The translations under genes and the position numbers were made by a program. From positions 1-6,074 of the forward strand of contig CAZCDS010000118.1 in assembly GCA_964497585.1 (NCBI GenBank): a stretch of DNA of 6,074 nucleotides. The letters are read 5' to 3'. Below are positions 1 through 5,801 of this stretch, in pieces. The notes beneath the pieces are model-generated. The model ran no database searches. It saw only the letters and a program-made list of their open reading frames with translations, and was not told the origin of the DNA. The first letter of the stretch is position 1; each line of letters begins with the position of its first letter. The stretch is from CAZCDS01 sp964497585. Its GTDB lineage: Bacteria; Desulfobacterota; Desulfomonilia; Desulfomonilales; Desulfomonilaceae.

Positions 1-47
1 GTCGCGCTCTTTCTCGCGTCGATTAGCGCGAAGTTCGATACGGAAGA
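1..47. other. Flanking sequence downstream of the response regulator, unassigned
   Basis: These bases lie just beyond the TAG stop of the minus-strand response regulator. No gene can be assigned. Arms TCGCGC (2-7) and GCGCGA (26-31) are complementary across an 18-base loop, but no T-run follows on either side, so I do not call a terminator. On the minus strand, the frame one base back from that of the regulator is open from before its stop to the window edge. It reads as a highly charged, helix-like peptide (IELRANRREKERD). That could be a continuation lost by frameshift, another gene, or chance. Confidence 0.3.
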
Positions 48-1568
48 CTATAGCTCCGCGCGCTTCCGAACTGTTATGTCTGACACTACGGCTATTGTTG
101 CTTCATGTTCGCCTCCCGGACCTCGAACTGCTGACACGGAGACATCCGCCCAAAGATCCTCACCTCCATTGCGAATGTATCTCTTCTCGAATCTGCAAGA
201 GTCCAGATCTCCGCGCAGGAGCGATTCAAGCATGTTGCGGGAGAGTGCGACGTCATCAGGATGAGTAACGTCAAAAATAGTCTTAGCGTGCAGATCGTCT
301 TTAGAGTACCCCAGCATCCGTGCCAGTGCGTCGTTGACCTGGAGATACACGCCCTTCTCGTCAACCACATCCATACCTACGGCCGCGTTGTCAAAGACTG
401 CGCGGTAACGGCTTTCGCTTTCCCGCAGAGCCTCCTCAACTTTCCTGCGGTCGGTTATGTCGGTTATGATGCCAACCAAGCCGGTGAGAACGCCATGGGG
501 TCCCTGCAGCCTTCGGCCCGAGAGATGTCCCAAAAACTCCCTGCCATCTGCAGCCACGTAACGCCTTTCCAGGCCGACGTGGTCAATTTCCCCAGCCATC
601 AAGGATTTCATTTTGGTATGACCAATGGAACGCTCATCTTGATGTACCAACTCAACATAAGGGGTTCCCAGCAGTTCCTCGGATTCACAGGAAAAAAGTG
701 CTCCCATGCTTTGGTTGGCAAAGGTGATGCGGCCTTCCGGGTTGACCAGAAAAATTGCCGCGGGTGAAGCTTGAACTATCGCTTGAAGCTGTCCCTCTCT
801 CTCCCGCAGCGCAACCTCCATTTTCTTCCGTTCTGTGATATCGGTAAACATCCCGAAGGAGCCATCAAAGTTGCCCTCGGAATCCTGAAGTGCCGTTGCG
901 GAAACTGTTGTCCACAGAGTCTCACCGTCTTTGCGTCGAAGCCGCCTCTCATAGATTTGGTCCACACTTTTTTTGCGCAGCCTCATCTTGGTCTCGTGGT
1001 CTCCAAGGTCTTCTGGGAACATAAAGGAGTCAACCCTGCGACCAAGCATTTCGTCCACGGAATATCCGAGCATGTCTGCCATTCGTTGATTGACAAAGGT
1101 GGTCCGGAATTCGCCGTCCATGATCCAGACGCCTTCGGTGGCGGTTTCGACGATTCGGCGGTATCGAGCTTCACTCTGCCTCAGTCTTTTCTCCATCTCG
1201 TGCTTATAAAGAGCCATCTCTACCGTGCGGAGCACCTCTTGTGGCGCAACCGGCTTGGTAAGATACCCGTGAGGCTCTGTCTTTTTAGCCCTCTGGAAGA
1301 GGTCGGACTCAGTACGCGCAGTCAGATAGACAATTGCCACATCAGAGTTCGCGCGTATACAGTGAGAGGCTTCAATCCCGTCCATCTTTCCCTTGAGCTT
1401 GATGTCGGCAAGGACCAGATCCGGATTCGTCTCTTTTGCCTTCTCCACGGCTTGTTCCCCGGAGGATACTATTCCCACAACCCCATAGCCCCACTGGGCG
1501 AGCATATCCGCCAGATCGTGGGCCACGATTACCTCGTCTTCAATGATCAGGACTTTGGACTTTTCCAT
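48..1568 (-). CDS. Response regulator: receiver domain plus three PAS domains, no output domain
   Basis: This is a 506-aa soluble signalling protein. Residues 4-118 form a CheY-like receiver with the acidic pair E10/D11, phosphoacceptor D55 (LADIKL), T83 (YLTA) and K105 (TKP), so it should accept phosphate. A short helical linker (about 119-137) leads to three PAS/PAC units at roughly 138-248, 260-374 and 388-498, each closing with a DIT-x-RK motif. The protein stops at VRKRAEL, exactly where a linker into a kinase or other effector normally begins; no DNA-binding, kinase, GGDEF or HD-GYP domain is present. The ATG at 1568 is chosen because GGAGG lies six bases upstream. An in-frame ATG at 1602-1604 would add 12 residues but would overlap the kinase stop and lacks a good RBS. 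The kinase gene upstream on the same strand is the probable phosphodonor and operon partner. Function is inferred from domains; the signals sensed are unknown. Confidence 0.9.
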   Translation of the reverse strand: MEKSKVLIIEDEVIVAHDLADMLAQWGYGVVGIVSSGEQAVEKAKETNPDLVLADIKLKGKMDGIEASHCIRANSDVAIVYLTARTESDLFQRAKKTEPHGYLTKPVAPQEVLRTVEMALYKHEMEKRLRQSEARYRRIVETATEGVWIMDGEFRTTFVNQRMADMLGYSVDEMLGRRVDSFMFPEDLGDHETKMRLRKKSVDQIYERRLRRKDGETLWTTVSATALQDSEGNFDGSFGMFTDITERKKMEVALREREGQLQAIVQASPAAIFLVNPEGRITFANQSMGALFSCESEELLGTPYVELVHQDERSIGHTKMKSLMAGEIDHVGLERRYVAADGREFLGHLSGRRLQGPHGVLTGLVGIITDITDRRKVEEALRESESRYRAVFDNAAVGMDVVDEKGVYLQVNDALARMLGYSKDDLHAKTIFDVTHPDDVALSRNMLESLLRGDLDSCRFEKRYIRNGGEDLWADVSVSAVRGPGGEHEATIAVVSDITVRKRAEL

Positions 1569-1574
1569 CGCGTT

Positions 1575-1579
1575 CCTCC
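1575..1579 (-). promoter_or_regulatory. Ribosome binding site of the response regulator (start-deciding)
   Basis: On the minus strand GGAGG is followed by six bases (AACGCG) and the ATG at 1568. It fixes the start at MEKSKVLI rather than at the upstream in-frame ATG, and it sits in the 25-base gap after the kinase stop, as expected for an operon. Confidence 0.8.
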
Positions 1580-1593
1580 GGCCCGGATGGGGA

Positions 1594-4221
1594 TTACTCT
1601 CCAAATCTGATCCTGAATTCCGTGCCTCCGTCCCTTACCAGTTCTATCTCTCCTTCCAGTTGTTGCGTGAACAGCTTCACCAGGCTCAAGCCCAATGACT
1701 TGGGCTCTTCAAAATCCACGCTCTCCGGCATTCCAACTCCATCGTCCTTGACCGTGAGTTCCAGCTGGTTGTCACCAGTAGTCCGCAGGGAGACATCTAT
1801 GGATCCATTTCCATGCTTCGGATAGGCGTGTCTCAGGGCATTTGACACCAACTCGTTAATGAGAAAACCCAAGGGCACCGTCTTGTCTAAACCCAATTGC
1901 ACCTCCTCGATATCCTTGTTGACTCGAACCATGAATCCGATTCCTTTATCAGTGAGCAGGAGGTGATCAATAAGACTGGCCACGTACTGACTCATGTTCA
2001 CATATGCCAGGTTCTCAGTTTCGTACAGCCTTTCATGGGCCAGCGCCATGGATCTGATTCGGTCCTGAGCATCTGAAAACATCTGCCGGTGAAACTCGTC
2101 TTTTGCATCCTTGGATTGGAGCCTCAGGAGGCTGTTTACCACAGCCAGGTTATTTTTCACCCGATGATGGATCTCTCGGAGGAGAATTTCCTTCTCTTCG
2201 AGAGACGCTGCAATTTTCTCTTCTGCCTTCTTTCGGTCGGTGATGTCACGTACGAAGGCCCAGTATCCGGAATTCCTTCCATTACGATCCTTAACCACAT
2301 AGGTCTGGATCTCTATGGGGAATACGGTCCCATTCTTATGGATGTATTCTTTCTCATACAGGTCGGAATACCCTCGGGTAACCACCTGTTCTTGCAGGAT
2401 GCGAGACTCCATGGCATGCCAGCGGCTGGGCGTGATCTCCTGGTAGGTCAGCTCTGCGACTTCCTCGAAAGTATAGCCCAACATGCTCAGGAACTGCGGG
2501 TTGCAACGGACGAAGCGCCCTCTTTCATCTACTGCGGCAACCCCGTCCCGCAGATTCTTATACAGGTCCCTGAACCGTTGCTCCGATTCTTCCAGAGCCT
2601 CCTCCGCCCTTTTGCGGTCGGTGATATCATAGATCGCGCCCTCCACCATGGCGGGGTTCCCCGAATCGTCACAGACGTTCTGAATTACCTCGTGAACCCA
2701 GCGAACCGCTCCATCTTTGCGCACGATGCGGTATTCCCGCTCATAGGAATAGTGAGGAACTGCGTGCAACCTCTCTTCGTTTTCTGTAAGGAGTACTGAT
2801 GAGTCTTCCGGATGGATGACCTGGTCCCATCTGGGTTTGCCATCGAGGAATTCCCTTTCCGTATAACCCGTTATTTCTTCGACCGCGCCGTGAAAGAATA
2901 ACGGGACGAAATCCATTCCGCCGCGAAAGGCGATCCCCCGAAAGTTCTGCACGAATGACCGATATCGCTGCTCACTCTCGTGCAGCGCTTGGTCCATTTC
3001 CTTCTGTTCCGTTATGTCCTCTACGGCTGCCTGACATCCTCGAACATTGCCCTCCCGATCTCTCATGGGGGTAAGGAGTATTCTCAAATACGTTTTCTTT
3101 CCCCACACTGTGGTGTATGGCAACTCTGCCGTCACTGATCGACCCTCTTGCATACATTTTTTGACAATCTCGGATATTCCTGCCTCTACAAGAGGTGCAA
3201 AGGTGAGCAAATTCAGTGCCTTTGTTGCCTCGGCAGAGGGAGAGCCGAGGATATGTACCAGCTTCTCATTCACTTCAGAAATTCTGCCCTCTCTGTCGGA
3301 AGCGATGATACCGATCGGGGCACGCTCAATCAGGGATCGATACTTCTCCTCACTTTGCCGGAGTGCTTCCTCAGTCCTTTTTAAATCGGAGATGTCCCGG
3401 GCAATTGACTGGAATCCAACAACCGTGTCACCTTCCACCAAGAGTTGGGTGTTCTGCCCAAGCCAGACCGTCTCTCCTCGTTTCGAAATGATCGGGAATT
3501 CATAATATGTTTCAGGGGTTTTCTTGACAAATTGGATTCCGTAGAAGCGTGCAGCCTTGTCTCGGTATTCTTCGGGGAAAAACTCGAGATAATGTCTCCC
3601 GAGGATGTCTTCTTCCGAATACCCGGTAATCCGCAGGGCAACCGTGTTGATAAACGTGAAGTGCCCGGAGGCGTCTGTCCGGTAGATGAGGTCGCTGGCC
3701 TTCTCCACAAGTTGATGGTACCGTTTCGCGGTCTCCTTGGCCGATTCCTCGGCGAGCTTCCGGTCGGTAATCTCTCTGGTGATCTTTACGGCTCCGACGA
3801 TGCGACCAGTTTCGTCTTTGACAGGGTAACCCCTTAAGAACCACCATTTCCCATCCGGAGTTCTTCGTTCTTCTTCATGTGCATGACCAGTTGCCATGGC
3901 CTTTTCCACCGGGCAGCCTTCGCACGGCCGATCGTGCCCACCCCAGACCTGATAACAGATCCGACCCTTGAGTTCGTCGGCGGATAGCAAAGTAGATTCA
4001 GCAGCCGCCCGATTCGCTGAAACGATTTCATGGTTGGCCGACTGATAGACCACTTGCTCACTTATGGAATCAATAATGCTCTCTTTCTCTCGTAGGATTT
4101 TACTTAGATCTTCCAGTTCAGCGGAAAGCGCCTGATTCGCTTGGTGCAGCGCCATGGCCCGTTCTTCGATGTCCTGGAGTTCGGAGACAAGTTCCTCTCT
4201 GGTCTTATTTGCGTACCTCAT
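1594..4221 (-). CDS. Multi-PAS sensor histidine kinase (HisKA_2 type)
   Basis: This is an 875-aa kinase with no signal peptide or membrane segment, so it is probably cytoplasmic. An N-terminal coiled coil (about 6-52, REELVSELQDIEERA) is followed by five predicted PAS/PAC units: about 53-153, 167-280, 293-405, 419-535 and 549-663. The fourth resembles the PAS_3 fold (HPED, then REYRIVRKDG). The first carries C89, C100 and C103 in a CYQ-x8-PCEGCP arrangement that could bind a metal, cluster or haem. The transmitter starts near 677 with a HisKA_2 motif, EIHHRVKNN; H686, followed by R, is the likely phosphorylated residue. The ATPase has an N-box NELVSNALRH (789-798), DDGVGMP (826-832) and LGLSLV (843-848), all apparently intact. 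ATG 4221 is preferred: MRYANKTREEL is a usual start for such kinases and GGGGA lies seven bases upstream. A GTG at 4257 adds 12 residues without an RBS. TAA at 1594-1596 is followed closely by the receiver-PAS gene, its likely target. Confidence 0.92.
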   Translation of the reverse strand: MRYANKTREELVSELQDIEERAMALHQANQALSAELEDLSKILREKESIIDSISEQVVYQSANHEIVSANRAAAESTLLSADELKGRICYQVWGGHDRPCEGCPVEKAMATGHAHEEERRTPDGKWWFLRGYPVKDETGRIVGAVKITREITDRKLAEESAKETAKRYHQLVEKASDLIYRTDASGHFTFINTVALRITGYSEEDILGRHYLEFFPEEYRDKAARFYGIQFVKKTPETYYEFPIISKRGETVWLGQNTQLLVEGDTVVGFQSIARDISDLKRTEEALRQSEEKYRSLIERAPIGIIASDREGRISEVNEKLVHILGSPSAEATKALNLLTFAPLVEAGISEIVKKCMQEGRSVTAELPYTTVWGKKTYLRILLTPMRDREGNVRGCQAAVEDITEQKEMDQALHESEQRYRSFVQNFRGIAFRGGMDFVPLFFHGAVEEITGYTEREFLDGKPRWDQVIHPEDSSVLLTENEERLHAVPHYSYEREYRIVRKDGAVRWVHEVIQNVCDDSGNPAMVEGAIYDITDRKRAEEALEESEQRFRDLYKNLRDGVAAVDERGRFVRCNPQFLSMLGYTFEEVAELTYQEITPSRWHAMESRILQEQVVTRGYSDLYEKEYIHKNGTVFPIEIQTYVVKDRNGRNSGYWAFVRDITDRKKAEEKIAASLEEKEILLREIHHRVKNNLAVVNSLLRLQSKDAKDEFHRQMFSDAQDRIRSMALAHERLYETENLAYVNMSQYVASLIDHLLLTDKGIGFMVRVNKDIEEVQLGLDKTVPLGFLINELVSNALRHAYPKHGNGSIDVSLRTTGDNQLELTVKDDGVGMPESVDFEEPKSLGLSLVKLFTQQLEGEIELVRDGGTEFRIRFGE

Positions 4222-4293
4222 CAGGCTTTCCCCGCAACCGCCTTGGTGTGATCTCACGGAGGTAGATATGTGATGATTATCTGCTATTTTCGC

Positions 4294-4322
4294 ATGTTAT
4301 GGTGAAGATGCCTGAAAGTCAA
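4294..4322 (-). promoter_or_regulatory. Putative sigma70-type promoter of the kinase-regulator operon
   Basis: Read on the minus strand, TTGACT (4317-4322, five of six consensus bases) is separated by exactly 17 bases from TAACAT (4294-4299, four of six). Transcription would begin near 4287 and give a leader of about 65 bases before the kinase ATG. Position, orientation and spacing all fit; no operator was recognised. The call rests on consensus matching alone. Confidence 0.5.
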
Positions 4323-4820
4323 GAAAAGGCAAGAGAGCTCATGGGTAGCCCGGAGCATCTAACGCCAAGTTCACTGGGAAGAATGATTGGTGCGGAAGAC
4401 TTACGCGGGAACCAAAAAACGTCCACGCCATCCTTTGGCACCTTTTCGGGCCTTTTGGAGTCCTCATGGGGCCTCATAGGGCTTGATGAGTTTCAATGGA
4501 GTCTGATTCTTTCAGGTGAATCTCAGCAAGACTGCTCTGGGGGTAATCAGTTCGCCGCCTTCACACGGCAGGGTAGGGAGGTTCTATCGCTCTTAGGTTT
4601 ATCAATGATTCGCACGGCTTAGGTCACGTTGCCCTAGGAGCTTTTTCTTGGGCCTGGGCATTCTTCATGTGGCTGTCGTGATCTTTCTCAAGCTCATCGA
4701 CGTCCACGAGGGCCGTCCCTTACCGTGGGCTGAAGAATGCCTGCCTGGGACTCCAACTGGGAGCGTCACGCAGCCTCCAATGGCAGACGTACGGGCGTTG
4801 ACCACCGCAGATATCACGCT
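4323..4820. other. Long stretch without a supportable gene
   Basis: About 500 bases lie between the kinase promoter and the first plus-strand promoter. Short open frames exist on both strands, for example plus 4299-4622 and 4648-4917. Their translations show no family motif and no convincing RBS, and I recognise none of them. The stretch includes the 10-bp periodic tract at 4430-4509. It also has an imperfect inverted repeat of GCCC/GGGC blocks around 4631-4659, with a TTTTTC run in its loop rather than after the stem, so it is not a standard terminator. It may be regulatory DNA or a decayed gene. Confidence 0.45.
4430..4509. repeat. Degenerate 10-bp periodic tract (about eight units)
   Basis: Cut into consecutive 10-mers, this stretch lines up as purine-N-C-pyrimidine-T-N-N-N-G-N: units include GCCTTTTGGA, GTCCTCATGG and GGCCTCATAG. 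Column 1 is a purine in all eight units and column 4 a pyrimidine in all eight. Column 3 is C in the first six, and column 5 is T in seven of eight. The closest pair, CCTCATGGGG/CCTCATAGGG at 4462-4481, differs by one base. The period equals about one helical turn, so bending or a phased protein-binding array is possible. It could equally be the remnant of slippage. Confidence 0.4.
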
Positions 4821-4849
4821 TTGCTTTTCTCTTCCTCTTCCATTAGAAT
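4821..4849 (+). promoter_or_regulatory. Putative promoter ahead of the IHF-like pseudogene
   Basis: TTGCTT (4821-4826, matching three of six bases) is followed after 17 bases by TAGAAT (4844-4849, five of six). It lies 48 bases before the ATG at 4898 and directs transcription towards the pseudogene and perhaps on into the small gene at 5255. The -35 is weak and the spacer is a pyrimidine-rich run. Confidence 0.4.
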
Positions 4850-4871
4850 CGGACGTGTCGGGGTGTTTCCC

Positions 4872-4904
4872 GCGTCAGTGCATCCGAGGATGTATCCATG
4901 ACGC
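4872..4904 (+). promoter_or_regulatory. Hairpin covering the RBS and start codon of the IHF-like pseudogene
   Basis: GCGTCA (4872-4877) is the exact complement of TGACGC (4899-4904). Inside it, CATCC (4881-4885) is the exact complement of GGATG (4888-4892). The inner stem holds most of the Shine-Dalgarno sequence GAGGA (4886-4890), and the outer stem takes two bases of the ATG (4898-4900). The transcript could therefore fold so that translation starts poorly. The tight two-base inner loop makes the inner stem less stable than it looks, and any regulatory role is inference. Confidence 0.35.
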
Positions 4905-5168
4905 TGACGAAGCCTGACCTTGGCCAGAAGATTGGCGACCAGTGGGGTTTTGTGAAGGGCGAGGCCACCGGGAAAATGTAACGCTGCTGAACTCGATCAA
5001 GGCTAGCCTTGGTCAGGCGAGGATGTCATGGCTTCAGGATTCGGGAAATAGAGCGTGGAGTCGAAACAGCCCCCTCGAGGAAGAAATCCGTGGACTGGAG
5101 AAGAATTCATCCTTGACGGCACAAAGGTGGTCACCTGGAAGTACTCGCCTGTACTGAAGAAGGCGTGA
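4898..5168 (+). pseudogene. ihfA: Broken integration host factor alpha-like gene
   Basis: Joined across three frames, this reads as a near full-length (about 90-codon) IHF/HU-fold DNA-bending protein, closest to IHF alpha. Frame one (4898-4981) gives MTLTKPDLGQKIGDQWGF and on to GKM, then TAA. Frame two gives LLNSIKASLGQ (about 4984-5015). Frame three (from 5016) gives GEDVMASGFGK, an in-frame TAG (5049-5051), then PPRGRNPWTGEEF and VVTWKYSPVLKKA, ending at TGA 5166-5168. GFGK and RGRNP-x-TGE are hallmark motifs of the family; the RNP proline intercalates into DNA. Each frame change is repaired by one extra G: near 4979, and near 5016 where CAGGCG would become CAGGGCG. The TAG stands where Phe (GFGKF) is expected and needs two substitutions from TTC, which argues for genuine decay over sequencing error. 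RBS GAGGA and a promoter-like element survive upstream. No functional product is expected. Confidence 0.85.
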
Positions 5169-5184
5169 ACAGCGGGCTCTCCAA

Positions 5185-5205
5185 CTCGTGACACGAGGAA
5201 TCACG
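5185..5205. repeat. Overlapping short inverted repeats
   Basis: CTCGTG-A-CACGAG (5185-5197) is a perfect inverted repeat. The overlapping CGTGA (5187-5191) and TCACG (5201-5205) form a second, mutually exclusive pair. They lie between the pseudogene stop and the next start. No T-run follows, so this is not a classical terminator; an operator is possible but unsupported. Confidence 0.25.
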
Positions 5206-5240
5206 CAACCGGTCTTCCTCTTTCTACGCTTTTCGGCAAA

Positions 5241-5244
5241 GGAG
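5241..5244 (+). promoter_or_regulatory. Ribosome binding site supporting a GTG start
   Basis: AAAGGAG, with its GGAG core at 5241-5244, lies ten bases before GTG 5255. No ATG in the same frame is available nearby, so this site decides the start of the 142-aa gene. Confidence 0.65.
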
Positions 5245-5254
5245 TAATTCAGAA

Positions 5255-5683
5255 GTGCCTGAGTCACTGGGAAAGCCAGATTTGACAATCGCAGACCTCA
5301 AGGTCTGGATTCATGGGCGGGAAAGACCCAACTCAGAGGACTATTGGGATGGGAACTGGCTTCGAGTCACTGCGCTCTGTTCTTCTGCGGGCGCATCGAT
5401 CAAAGTGCATGGGCCCATTGTGCATCTGAGCGAACTGCAAAAACTTCAAAGCCAAATCGAAGAACTCTACAAGACCCTGAGGGGGGCAGCGGAACTCGCT
5501 TGCATGGAGCCCAATCTGAGCGTTGGGCTGCAAGCCAAGACAGGAGGAAGAATAGAGGTTTTGATCTCGATTACTCCGGATCCACTGTCTCAAAAACACG
5601 AGTTCTACTCAGAACTTGACCAAACCTATTTGCCGGCCATAGCTCGTGACTGCAAACGCATTCTGAAGGAATATCCCTTGTGA
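5255..5683 (+). CDS. DYWDGNWL-family small protein, WapI-immunity-like
   Basis: This is an intact 142-aa soluble protein, starting at GTG and ending at TGA 5681-5683. It has no signal peptide or membrane segment. Its most distinctive motif is DYWDGNWL (29-36), followed by a beta-rich part (about 37-57), a helix (57-76, LSELQKLQSQIEELYKTL), EPNLSV (85-90), a strand IEVLISITPD (100-109), ELDQTYLP (120-127) and a closing helix. From memory, this layout with WDGNWL and a late DQ-x-YL matches small proteins that databases often name WapI family immunity protein. Such proteins neutralise contact-dependent or secreted tRNase toxins. No toxin, Rhs repeat or secretion gene lies in this window, so it would be an orphan copy, or the family name may not reflect its role here. 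It follows the pseudogene by 86 bases and may share its promoter. I am confident it is a real gene, but its function is tentative. Confidence 0.8.
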   Translation: MPESLGKPDLTIADLKVWIHGRERPNSEDYWDGNWLRVTALCSSAGASIKVHGPIVHLSELQKLQSQIEELYKTLRGAAELACMEPNLSVGLQAKTGGRIEVLISITPDPLSQKHEFYSELDQTYLPAIARDCKRILKEYPL

Positions 5684-5788
5684 GGACACTTGGACAGGCG
5701 CTAGAGAAAGGGCGTGCTAAGTTGACCACGTACGGAGGCCTGCACCGGAAGAATCGCTAAGACTCTCGGGCAGGAATCTGGTCAATAT

Positions 5789-5794
5789 AAGGAG
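5789..5794 (+). promoter_or_regulatory. Ribosome binding site of the CGGC-like gene
   Basis: AAGGAG is seven bases upstream of the GTG at 5802, close to ideal. It marks the start of the partial gene that runs out of the window. Confidence 0.75.
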
Positions 5795-5801
5795 CGTATC
5801 T

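Noticed and set aside
261..1610. Plus-strand open frames of 168 and 279 codons opposite the response regulator
   Set aside because: They lie antisense to clearly conserved receiver and PAS coding sequence, lack family motifs and have no RBS; they are shadows of the real gene.
2089..3837. Plus-strand open frames (2089-2799, 3047-3505, 3445-3837) opposite the kinase
   Set aside because: They are antisense to strongly conserved PAS and kinase motifs and their translations show no domain of their own.
4299..4622. 107-codon plus-strand frame
   Set aside because: Its ATG overlaps the proposed kinase -10 region, there is no good RBS, and the translation has no recognised motif; part of it is the 10-bp periodic tract.
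4631..4659. GC-rich inverted repeat near a TTTTTC run as a terminator
   Set aside because: The pairing is imperfect and the T-run lies inside the loop, not after the stem.
4648..4917. 89-codon plus-strand frame
   Set aside because: It overruns the promoter-like element and the better-supported start of the IHF-like gene, and shows no family resemblance.
4942..5157. 71-codon plus-strand frame taken as an independent gene
   Set aside because: Its LLNSIKASLGQ part belongs to the IHF-like pseudogene; after about 5016 the family match moves to another frame.
5003..5288. Minus-strand frames opposite the pseudogene and intergenic gap
   Set aside because: No RBS or motif, and they are antisense to sequence whose plus-strand match to IHF alpha is clear.
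5722..5750. TTGACC at 5722-5727 as a -35 for the CGGC-like gene
   Set aside because: No acceptable -10 hexamer is found 16-18 bases downstream; TATAAG near 5787 overlaps the RBS and is too close to the start.
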